From contig JAHJLV010000016.1 of the NCBI GenBank assembly GCA_018821535.1, forward strand, positions 180,010-244,009: a stretch of 64,000 bases of DNA, read 5' to 3'. This DNA comes from Pseudomonadota bacterium. GTDB taxonomy: Bacteria; Desulfobacterota; Desulfobacteria; Desulfobacterales; Desulfobacteraceae. This document shows, piece by piece, positions 1 through 7,135 of this stretch; position 1 is the stretch's first letter, and every line of letters begins with the position of its first letter. Made by a program: the position numbers and the translations under genes. The notes under the pieces were generated by a model. That model was not told the DNA's origin and did no database searches. It was given only the letters and a program-made list of their open reading frames with translations.

Positions 1-669
1 AAAGATATCGCCCTGGGAAACGGTGAAGGAAAAGATCTGGGACTGGGTGCAGCTGCATATGCAGAAAAAATGGGGTTCCCGGATGCTGCCATGGCCGTAA
101 AAGGGCTGGAGCTGCCGGCATATGACCCAAGAGGCGCATATGGCATGGCATTGGGATATGCCATGTCCACAAGGGGCGGCTGTCATTTGCGGGCATATCC
201 CATTTCCCATGAAATACTGAGAAAACCTGTGGCAACAGACCGGTTCAGTTTCAGCGGAAAAGCCAGAATCATCAAAATTGCTGAGGATCTCAACGCAGTG
301 GTGGATGCTTTGACCGCCTGCAAATTCACTTTTTTTGCAGCCAGCCTGGAAGAATATGCAAGAATTTATGAAGCTGTCACCGGTATTGAAACCAGTACCC
401 AGGATCTGTTGCAAAAGGGAGAAACCATCTATTATAATGAACGGATTATCAATGCCCTGAACGGTTTTGACATTAAAGACGATGATCTTCCCACACGGTT
501 TTTCACTGAAAAAGGAACCAGTGGAAATTCCATTGACATTCCCCCCATCAACCGGGAAGATTTTATTGAGGCAAGATCAAAATACTATAAAATCAGGGGA
601 CTTACGCAAAAAGGTCTTCCCACAACAGAAAAAGCCGCATCACTGGGACTTGAATGGAACAGCTTGTAA
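1..669 (+). CDS. Aldehyde:ferredoxin oxidoreductase, C-terminal part (5' end outside window)
   Basis: The frame is open from base 1 to the TAA at 667-669, giving the last 222 residues of an AOR-family tungsten/molybdenum pterin enzyme. These oxidise aldehydes to carboxylic acids with ferredoxin as acceptor, in the cytoplasm. Visible family features are the Gly-rich AYDPRGAYGMALGYA and STRGGCHLRAY segments, a Cys in DALTACKF that fits the fourth ligand of the [4Fe-4S] cluster, the LP-x-RF stretch, and the terminal YYKIRGLTQKGLPT-type ending with LGL. The N-terminal pterin-binding domain and the CxxC ligands lie upstream and cannot be checked. The next gene starts 16 bp before this stop, so the two are probably co-transcribed and translationally coupled. 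Which AOR subfamily (AOR, FOR, GOR or other) cannot be decided from the tail. Confidence 0.9.
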   Translation, partial: KDIALGNGEGKDLGLGAAAYAEKMGFPDAAMAVKGLELPAYDPRGAYGMALGYAMSTRGGCHLRAYPISHEILRKPVATDRFSFSGKARIIKIAEDLNAVVDALTACKFTFFAASLEEYARIYEAVTGIETSTQDLLQKGETIYYNERIINALNGFDIKDDDLPTRFFTEKGTSGNSIDIPPINREDFIEARSKYYKIRGLTQKGLPTTEKAASLGLEWNSL

Positions 670-1886
670 ATAAATATGCCCAAAAACTGATCCAGGCAAA
701 GCTGGGAAAAGCATCAGGCCCTTCACAGCCGATCATCGGCGGTCTGGACGATATGCTTGTATGGAACCGTCCTGCCCGGGAAACACAGGTTCTGGAAAAA
801 ATATTTGACCACCTCAATATCAATTCCCTGGTGTTCTTAAGACCTGCCCAACCCTATAAAAGCCTGATCCGGTATCTGGCAAATCAGGCTCTTTCCACAA
901 CAAATGGCCTGATCCAGCCCAAAGACTGTGAAACACGGACTTTTTTGCATGATCTGCCCGTGATTGATTCATTCAACCCCAAAAAAATATGCGCGGTATT
1001 AAAAAACAGAAAAAGTGTGATCATCAACCCGATGGATGATACAGATTCTTTTGAAGGCCCTGCCATTATTGCCCACGGCACGGTCAGCCCGGAACAGGGG
1101 TTTGTTACGGTAAGTTCCGTATGTTTTGCAGGGTTTATAAAATTTTTTACAGATTATCTTGAGTCTCTTCAAACCGGACAGGCAACGCAAGCGGCCCATG
1201 ATCTGTTTGATGAAATCACGCCGTATATTCAAGAAGAACAAAAAAAAGCCCCGAAATTCATTCCCTTCCCTTTTGCCGATGAAAAAACCGTTTATTCGGC
1301 CATCATTGAAGCGGGCAGAAAAACCGTTGAATACGGGCTGGTGGACTCCTATTTCGGGAATGTCTCTTATCTGTGGAATGGTACCCTGTACATCAGTCAG
1401 ACCGGAAGTTCCCTGGATGAACTGGAATCCTGTATTGATCCGGTGCCTCTTGACCATTCCACCAGTGCCGGATTAACCGCCTCCAGCGAGCTGACAGCAC
1501 ATCTGGAAACCATATCCAGAACCGGCTGCAGAGCAATTCTTCACGGGCACCCCAGATTCAGTGTCATTTTATCCATGGATTGTGATCCAATGGAAAAAGC
1601 CACCTGTGAATTCAACACACAATGCCACATCAAATGCCCCAAAAAAAGATTTGTGGACCATACCCCCATTGTGCCGGGTGAGGTCGGCACCGGACCGACC
1701 GGTTTATGCCGCACGCTTCCTGTGGCCCTTGAACATTCAGACAATGCCATTGTTTACGGTCATGGTCTGTTTACTATTTCGCAAGATGATTTTTCCCATG
1801 CCTTTGATACCCTGCTGTCTGTGGAAAACAGATGCCGGAATCTTTATTTTAAAAAAGTTTTTCGCCTGAGAAACAATCCATCATAA
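654..1886 (+). CDS. Class II aldolase/adducin-family protein with an extra N-terminal domain
   Basis: 410 residues. The C-terminal half (about 205-400) is a class II aldolase/adducin domain with the HGHP motif (H297, H299), a third His in VYGHG (H370) and an acidic residue in SSELTAH (E279). These match the three-His metal site and catalytic Glu of fuculose-phosphate aldolase relatives, so this half looks catalytically competent. The first 200 residues contain a segment (about 139-172) that looks like a degenerate second copy of the same fold; I do not recognise it otherwise. The ATG at 654 lies inside the end of the AOR gene (16 bp overlap), so the aldolase is probably made with the AOR and may produce or consume the aldehyde that the AOR handles. 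The substrate is unknown. The end lies 9 bp from the convergent kinase gene. Confidence 0.8.
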   Translation: MEQLVNKYAQKLIQAKLGKASGPSQPIIGGLDDMLVWNRPARETQVLEKIFDHLNINSLVFLRPAQPYKSLIRYLANQALSTTNGLIQPKDCETRTFLHDLPVIDSFNPKKICAVLKNRKSVIINPMDDTDSFEGPAIIAHGTVSPEQGFVTVSSVCFAGFIKFFTDYLESLQTGQATQAAHDLFDEITPYIQEEQKKAPKFIPFPFADEKTVYSAIIEAGRKTVEYGLVDSYFGNVSYLWNGTLYISQTGSSLDELESCIDPVPLDHSTSAGLTASSELTAHLETISRTGCRAILHGHPRFSVILSMDCDPMEKATCEFNTQCHIKCPKKRFVDHTPIVPGEVGTGPTGLCRTLPVALEHSDNAIVYGHGLFTISQDDFSHAFDTLLSVENRCRNLYFKKVFRLRNNPS

Positions 1887-1895
1887 TTAAAAATT

Positions 1896-4019
1896 TTATT
1901 CAGAAGCAATCCCGTCAATGGCTTTTCTGACGGTCATGGCAAGTTCATCTTTAGAGATGGGTTTACTGCAGATATAATCCAGATTTCGATCCTGCAGTTC
2001 TTGCTTTGATGCATAGTTCTGATGGCCGGAACACAGGATAACCGGGATATCCGAACGGATTTTTTTTAATTCTCTGGCCAGTTTTTCTCCGGTCATTTCC
2101 GGCATGGTCATATCCGTGACCACCACATGAAAATCCCCGGGCGCTGCCAAAAACGCTGCAAGCGCCTGTTGGCTGCTGGTGAATGATGTCACTTTATAGT
2201 TCTGTTTTTCCAGCAGTCTTTTCCCGACATCCGCAATCGCAGGCTCATCATCCACAAAAAGCACATGCTCCCCTTTGCCTGGAACCGATATCGGATTTTT
2301 TTTAAATTGGTTGCCTTCCGCCAATTCTGTCTGCTGCACCAGAGGAAAATACAGGATAAATGCAGTTCCCTGCCCCGGGGTACTTTCCACAAAAATTTCG
2401 CCTCCCATGCTTTTCACAACGCCGTGCACCACGGAAAGCCCCAGTCCTGTTCCGTCTCCTGCCGCTCGTGTTGTAAAATACGGCTCAAAAATTGAATGGA
2501 GCTGATCTTCCTGTATCCCGACGCCTGTATCTGAAACACAGGCTTTGATATACTGGCCGGGCAGTATATCCCCCATTGGTTTTTCCAGCGTCTCCTCCAT
2601 TAATTTTACCGATAAAACCCCCCCATCCTTTTCCATTGCCTGGGCAGCATTGGTAAAAAGATTCATAAATATCTGATAAATCTGGGCAGGGTTTGCAAGA
2701 ACTTTTCCTTTAGCAGCAATACTGTGTTCAATCTTGATTGTTGCGGGAATTGAAGACCGGATAAATTTTAAGACTTCTTTTACAATCAGGCTTATTTTTA
2801 TGGCATTCACCTGATCATTGGACTGCCTTGCAAAGGCGAGAATCTGCTGAACCAGATCTTTTGCGCGCAGACTTGCAGTATAAATTTCATTCAGATCACT
2901 TGCCAGGGGACTTTCTTTTTGTGCTTCTGACTGGGCCACCTGGGTAAACCCCATGATCGATGATAATATATTATTAAAATCATGGGCGATTCCGGCAGCA
3001 AGCGTGCCAATCGCATCCATCCGCTGGGATTGATATAACCGGATCTGGCTTTCCTTGTTTTTCTTCTCAAGGGAAAGCCGTTTTTCCAGTTCCGCTTTCT
3101 GGCCTTCAACCAGATGTGCGCTGTCAATGGCAATATTGGCAATGGCGGCAAACTCTTCAAGAATGCCCATGGTATCCGGAAAAAGTTTTGCGCCCCTGAA
3201 ATCATGGCAGACACCGATCACCCCTTTAATGGTTGAACCGGATATCAAAGGAATCCCCATTACAGCAGAATACGGACTGAAGAAAGAATCTGTCAGGGTT
3301 TTATGCTGCGGATCAAGATGGTCAAAAACAACAGGTTCTCCTTTTTCAAAAATCCTTCCGACAATACCACTGCCAGGCTGAACACCGGCACCGATAAAAT
3401 CAGCCATGCTGCCGCACCCGGCTTTCAATTCCAGCACATGATGCTTATGATCATATAAATATAAAAATATGTTCGGCACACCCGTGGTTTTTGCGACCTT
3501 CAGAACAATTGCATTCAACAGCTCTGACAAATCAATTCTGCGAAACATTCCCAGGGAAATCGAATGCAGTGTGGATAGATATTCCTTCTGGCACCAGAGT
3601 TCATGCTCTTTTTGTTCCTGAACCCTGCGATCTGTAAAATAACTGATACTGCCGACGATATGCCCCTGTGAATCCGCAATGATTTCCGTGGATATCTTAA
3701 CAGAAACGCTGCTGCCGTTCCTGTGTATGATTTCAGTTTGTGCAGACCAGGACTGGTTGCTGAAAAACGCTGCCATTGCGCTTTCATGCATATGGGGATC
3801 AGCATAAAGCATTTTCAGGGTTTTATCTTTTAAATTTTCCAGTTCATACCCGAACAACTCAAAAAAGGACGGATTCTGAAAAATATGATTATTTTTTTCA
3901 TCACATATACTGATGGCAAACGGGGCTTTTGTTACAGCGGTTTTAAATATTTCCAGCTCACTGCAAAAGTTGCCGGATGTCATTTGTTCCTGCTCACTGA
4001 ATTGTTGGTCCATAATCAT
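1896..4019 (-). CDS. Soluble PAS-GAF hybrid histidine kinase with C-terminal receiver
   Basis: About 707 residues with no membrane segment. In order: a PAS domain (about 20-135), a GAF domain (about 150-305), a HisKA dimerisation region with phospho-acceptor His at about 346 in IAHDFNN, an HATPase_c domain (N-box FTNAAQ, DTGVG, GTGLGL) and a receiver domain (VDDEP acidic pocket, phospho-acceptor Asp at about 636 in VVTDMTMP). This is a cytoplasmic sensor that would pass phosphate from His to its own Asp; no output domain is present. I prefer the ATG at 4019 because an AAAAGG precedes it. A GTG at 4109 would add 30 residues but has no ribosome binding site. Signal and partner are unknown. It faces aroF across an AT-rich gap of about 160 bp before the attenuator promoter. 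Confidence 0.85.
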   Translation of the reverse strand: MIMDQQFSEQEQMTSGNFCSELEIFKTAVTKAPFAISICDEKNNHIFQNPSFFELFGYELENLKDKTLKMLYADPHMHESAMAAFFSNQSWSAQTEIIHRNGSSVSVKISTEIIADSQGHIVGSISYFTDRRVQEQKEHELWCQKEYLSTLHSISLGMFRRIDLSELLNAIVLKVAKTTGVPNIFLYLYDHKHHVLELKAGCGSMADFIGAGVQPGSGIVGRIFEKGEPVVFDHLDPQHKTLTDSFFSPYSAVMGIPLISGSTIKGVIGVCHDFRGAKLFPDTMGILEEFAAIANIAIDSAHLVEGQKAELEKRLSLEKKNKESQIRLYQSQRMDAIGTLAAGIAHDFNNILSSIMGFTQVAQSEAQKESPLASDLNEIYTASLRAKDLVQQILAFARQSNDQVNAIKISLIVKEVLKFIRSSIPATIKIEHSIAAKGKVLANPAQIYQIFMNLFTNAAQAMEKDGGVLSVKLMEETLEKPMGDILPGQYIKACVSDTGVGIQEDQLHSIFEPYFTTRAAGDGTGLGLSVVHGVVKSMGGEIFVESTPGQGTAFILYFPLVQQTELAEGNQFKKNPISVPGKGEHVLFVDDEPAIADVGKRLLEKQNYKVTSFTSSQQALAAFLAAPGDFHVVVTDMTMPEMTGEKLARELKKIRSDIPVILCSGHQNYASKQELQDRNLDYICSKPISKDELAMTVRKAIDGIASE

Positions 4020-4183
4020 TGACCTTTTATTTATGCCTTTTCTTATGGCTGCGAAATTTAAAATGAATGTTTTTTGATCTGGATATTTTTTCAAGTATCC
4101 TTTTTTCACGGATTTAAGTCAAGAAAGTATTTAAGACAAAAGCAATCGCATATATTAGAAATTCATATATCATAAAAATCATA

Positions 4184-4214
4184 TTGACTTGAAAAAAAAT
4201 ATATGGTTTATATA
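4184..4214 (+). promoter_or_regulatory. Candidate promoter of the aroF attenuator transcript
   Basis: TTGACT at 4184-4189 is a good -35 hexamer. After 17-19 nt comes an AT-rich -10 region (TTTATA/TATATA around 4207-4214). The leader peptide start is about 30 nt further on, which fits a short 5' UTR. This is motif matching only. Confidence 0.6.
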
Positions 4215-4241
4215 AATCCTTTAAAAAACAAGGAAAAACAC

Positions 4242-4313
4242 ATGACATTGAATATGACAGCCAGAGGGTATTATCCGTATTATTATTATACCTGTCTGCC
4301 TGTTATGTGCTGA
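4242..4313 (+). CDS. Tyrosine-rich leader peptide of the aroF attenuator
   Basis: A 23-codon reading frame starts at ATG 4242 and ends at TGA 4311-4313. It is preceded by an AAGGA at 4230-4234 with suitable spacing. The peptide contains the run YYPYYYY: six TAT codons within seven codons (4269-4289). Such a density of one amino acid just before an intrinsic terminator is the hallmark of ribosome-mediated attenuation, as known for the trp, his and pheA leaders. It lies 98 bp upstream of a DAHP synthase, the first enzyme of the pathway that makes tyrosine. Stalling on the Tyr codons when charged tRNA-Tyr is scarce would allow read-through into aroF. The peptide itself is probably not functional. 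Confidence 0.88.
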   Translation: MTLNMTARGYYPYYYYTCLPVMC

Positions 4314-4345
4314 AGTTTATCAAAAACACAAAAAGCCGCAGGCAG
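4254..4345 (+). promoter_or_regulatory. Alternative RNA pairings of the aroF attenuator (protector and antiterminator)
   Basis: Two mutually exclusive helices can be drawn by eye. Protector: 4254-4260 (ATGACAG) pairs with 4300-4306 (CTGTTAT) over 7 bp with one G-U, enclosing the Tyr codons. Antiterminator: 4296-4302 (CTGCCTG) pairs perfectly with 4339-4345 (CAGGCAG), which includes the terminator 5' arm. A ribosome stalled on the Tyr codons would break the first and free 4296-4302 for the second, preventing the terminator. Translation to the stop codon would cover this segment and let the terminator form. Stabilities were not calculated. Confidence 0.65.
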
Positions 4346-4368
4346 CAAAAGCCTGCGGCTTTTTGTGT
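4326..4368 (+). terminator. Intrinsic terminator of the aroF attenuator
   Basis: A perfect 18-bp stem: 4326-4343 pairs with 4351-4368 around a 7-nt AGCAAAA loop. It has a GC-rich core (GCCGCAGGC) and an A5/T5 section, so the T-run after the core acts as the U-tract. It sits between the leader peptide stop (4313) and the aroF start (4412), which is the position expected for an attenuator and not for a gene end. Confidence 0.88.
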
Positions 4369-4411
4369 TTATTCCCGCCGGTTTTTGCAAACTCCTGCAA
4401 AGGAAAAAAAC

Positions 4412-5449
4412 ATGAAACAAACCTATGACGTAAATGTAAAAGAGTTCAAACCGCTTATTTCTCCGGCGCAAATCAAAAATGAACTGCCCATGTCTGAAAA
4501 GGCGATCAAAACCGTTCTTGACGGCCGCAGGGAAATTGAAAACATCCTGACCCGCAAAGACAGCAGACTGCTGATCATTGCCGGGCCCTGCTCCATACAT
4601 GATACACAGGCCGCTGTCGAGTATGCCCAACGGTTTAGATTATTAAAACAAAAGGTTGAAGAGAAAATCTGCCTGGTGATGCGGGTGTATTTTGAAAAAC
4701 CCAGAACAACCATAGGCTGGAAAGGACTGATCAATGATCCGGACTTGAATTCCTCCTACAATATCAACCAGGGCTTAAAAAAAGCCAGAAAACTGCTGAT
4801 TGATATCAATGAAATGGGCATCCCCACGGCAACAGAACTTTTAGACCCTATTGTTCCCCAGTATATTGCAGGCCTTTTGACCTGGGTGGCCATTGGCGCG
4901 CGCACCACCGAGTCCCAGACCCACAGAGAAATGGCCAGCGGTCTTTCCATGCCCGTGGGATTTAAAAACAGCACGGATGGAAGTCTGGATGCCGCCGTAA
5001 ATGCCATGATGGCAGCCGGATCACCCCAGCATTTTCTGGGCATTGATGCTGATGGATATTCCTGTGTGGTCAGCACCAAAGGAAATCCTTACAGCCACAT
5101 TGTCCTTCGGGGCGGGACCCATCCCAATTATGATCCAATTTCCGTAGCCAGAGTGCAGGCAAAACTTAAAGAAAAAAACCTGATGGATGCCATCATGATT
5201 GACTGTTCCCATGACAATTCCGGACAGAAACAAAAAGGCCAGGCCTTTGTATTCAAAAGTGTTCTGGATCAGCGAATCTCCGGGAATACCAGCATTATCG
5301 GCCTGATGCTGGAAAGCAATCTGTCCGAAGGCAATCAAAAATGCACGGGTGATAAATCCTGCCTTGCATACGGTGTATCCATCACCGATGAATGTATTGC
5401 ATGGGAAACCACAGAAGAATTAATCATGGATGCCTTTGGGAAATTATAA
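4412..5449 (+). CDS. aroF: 3-deoxy-7-phosphoheptulonate (DAHP) synthase, class I, probably Tyr-sensitive
   Basis: 345 residues, the usual length for E. coli-type (AroAI-alpha) DAHP synthases. It condenses phosphoenolpyruvate and erythrose 4-phosphate, the first step of the shikimate pathway, in the cytoplasm. Family motifs are IAGPCSIHD (metal ligand Cys60), RVYFEKPRTTIGWKG, GARTTESQTHREMASGLSMPVGFKN and DCSHDNSG. Residue 210 (HFLGID) is Gly; at this position Tyr-inhibited enzymes have Gly and Phe-inhibited ones Ser (known from E. coli and yeast isoenzymes), so Tyr feedback is likely. The ATG at 4412 has an AAAGG before it. An in-frame extension back to 4307 would read through the attenuator terminator and is rejected. 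Expression is probably controlled by the tyrosine leader just upstream. The rlmL-like gene follows after 6 bp. Confidence 0.93.
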   Translation: MKQTYDVNVKEFKPLISPAQIKNELPMSEKAIKTVLDGRREIENILTRKDSRLLIIAGPCSIHDTQAAVEYAQRFRLLKQKVEEKICLVMRVYFEKPRTTIGWKGLINDPDLNSSYNINQGLKKARKLLIDINEMGIPTATELLDPIVPQYIAGLLTWVAIGARTTESQTHREMASGLSMPVGFKNSTDGSLDAAVNAMMAAGSPQHFLGIDADGYSCVVSTKGNPYSHIVLRGGTHPNYDPISVARVQAKLKEKNLMDAIMIDCSHDNSGQKQKGQAFVFKSVLDQRISGNTSIIGLMLESNLSEGNQKCTGDKSCLAYGVSITDECIAWETTEELIMDAFGKL

Positions 5450-5455
5450 ACCATA

Positions 5456-6632
5456 ATGAACACGCCCTCCCCGCTGGAAAAAAGAATCAAAAGAAGGATT
5501 GTCGGACCTGAGCAACCGTTTTTTGCCGTATGCTCACCCGGTCTTGAAGCGTTGTGCAAAACACAGATGCAAGCTGCCGGAATACCCGCAGACAAACTGC
5601 AGGTGCACCATGGCGGCATTGAATTTGATACAAGACTTGCCAAAGCCATTGAACTGAACCTGATACTGGGCATTCCGGCCCGGATCATCATGCGGATCAG
5701 CCGCTTCAAGGCAGATTCCTTTGAAAAACTTGAAAAAAAAAATAAACAGCATTGACTGGATTCTGTATCTGCCGGAAAACTGCACCCTGCAGTTCAAGGT
5801 GACTGCCAAAAAATCCAGGCTGTATCATTCAGATGCTGTTATTCAACGATGCCAGGCCGTTATTTCAAAACAGCTGGGGCAGACCCGGCCCGGAAAAATT
5901 GCGGGTGCTGCACAGACGATCTATATCCGTGCAGACCATGATGAATTTACGGTTTCCATAGATACCAGCGGGGATATCCTGTTTAAGCGGGGCATCAAAA
6001 AAAAGGTCAGCCATGCGCCGTTAAGGGAAAATCTTGCCTTTGCCATGCTCAGCTGGGCAGGATTTTCAGCAAATGATATTCTGATTGACCCCATGTGCGG
6101 ATCAGGCACGTTCTCCATTGAAGCGGCCATGATCAAATCCGGTCTGCCACCGGGTTTTTTCAGGTCTTTTGCCTTTGAAAGCTGGCCGGCATTCAGTCCG
6201 AAGGCCTTTGCATATCTGAAAAAACAGGCCGGTGAAAGCATCATTTTTTCCCCTGAAAAACAGATTTTTGCGTCAGATACGGACGAGAACGCTGTCTCCA
6301 TTGTAAAAGAAAACATAAAGGATCACGGGTTCAGCCGGATGATCGAGGCGACCCAAAAGGATTTTTTTGATATTCTGCCGCCGGTACTGTCTTCCATGCA
6401 AAAAGGGGTTATCATGCTGAATCCGCCTTATGGAAAACGCCTGGGAAGCCGGTATGCAGCCCCTTCTTTTTTTCATGAAATTTCAAAAAAACTCAAACAT
6501 GATTTTAAAGGATGGCATGCAGGCATTATTCTTCCGGACAAAGAATGTATAACCGCCCTGGGACTGCCGCTTGATTTCAGGCCCATTTCCCACGGCGGTC
6601 TTGAAATTTTTGCAGGTATCGGGCAGATATAG
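5456..6632 (+). CDS. rlmL: RlmL-like 23S rRNA guanine-N2 methyltransferase, frameshifted at a 10-A tract
   Basis: Two frames together make one THUMP-methyltransferase of the RlmL/YpsC family (23S rRNA m2G2445 in E. coli). Frame 1 (5456-5755) has the THUMP-like N-terminal part (FFAVCSPGLEAL, HHGGIEF, ARIIMRISRFKADSFEKLEKK). The other frame (to 6632) continues with INSIDW, then the SAM motif DPMCGSGTFSIEAAM and the catalytic NPPYGKRL. The break lies in ten consecutive A's (5733-5742); with nine A's, or one skipped base, the reading is continuous (LEKKINSIDW). It could be a mutation, a sequencing error, or productive slippage on the A-tract. Without slippage the second frame could only start weakly (TTG 5721), giving a protein without the THUMP part. 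The gene follows aroF by 6 bp. Confidence 0.8.
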
Positions 6633-6649
6633 CAAAAAATAATTTACAA

Positions 6650-6675
6650 AAACCCTTTTAATAATGAAAGGGTTT
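6650..6675. terminator. Hairpin between convergent genes
   Basis: A 9-bp perfect stem (AAACCCTTT 6650-6658 with AAAGGGTTT 6667-6675) around an 8-nt loop lies between the rlmL-like gene and the convergent NifU-like gene, overlapping the latter's last codons. T-rich flanks are modest, so termination is only likely. Confidence 0.4.
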
Positions 6676-7065
6676 GCCCGAGGTCAGATCCACCAGGGCC
6701 AGATAAAAAGTACCCACCGCAAGTTCTGCACAGTGGTAATGATCTTCGGGAAGTGTTTCCAGAAATTCTGCAACCTGCTCCGGTGTGATCTCCCAGGCTT
6801 TTTCAGCAGACTGTCCTTCTGCAAAACGGGCCACGGTATTACTGCAGGCAACCGTATTCATACATCCGTTCACCATAAAGGCAATGGATTTTATTTTTCG
6901 CTCATTGCCCTTAAGGAAAAATTCCACGGTATCGCCACAGTCCCCTGTTTTTTTGCCATATCCATCCGGATGCCGGATCTGTTCCATCCGGTCTGTACTC
7001 ATTGCCATTTCTATATAATTTAAAGAATGGTGCTGAAAAAAATCTGTGCTTTCTTTTTGTTCCAT
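6658..7065 (-). CDS. NifU/IscU-like iron-sulfur cluster scaffold protein
   Basis: 135 residues, the length of a stand-alone IscU/NifU N-terminal domain. The three cluster-binding Cys of the family are all present: C43 in GDCGD (with D45, which helps cluster transfer), C68 in NGCMNTVACSN and C112 in HCAELA. C74 is an additional Cys. It should assemble a transient [2Fe-2S]/[4Fe-4S] cluster for transfer to apoproteins. I chose ATG 7065, preceded by AAAGG; starts at 7095 or 7146 would add non-conserved residues. No IscS or NifS is nearby. It directly follows the molybdopterin oxidoreductase gene on the same strand, which suggests a dedicated scaffold for that Fe-S enzyme (inference). Confidence 0.85.
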   Translation of the reverse strand: MEQKESTDFFQHHSLNYIEMAMSTDRMEQIRHPDGYGKKTGDCGDTVEFFLKGNERKIKSIAFMVNGCMNTVACSNTVARFAEGQSAEKAWEITPEQVAEFLETLPEDHYHCAELAVGTFYLALVDLTSGKPFHY

Positions 7066-7135
7066 TTTGTTCAATGCCTTTAATAAAACTTTCATCTTTA
7101 TTTTAAAAACCCGGGGTATAAATCCCCCGGCCAGA

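Noticed and set aside
4307..4411. In-frame N-terminal extension of the DAHP synthase
   Set aside because: It would read through the attenuator terminator and encode a low-complexity, non-conserved peptide; the ATG at 4412 has a ribosome binding site and the family N-terminus.
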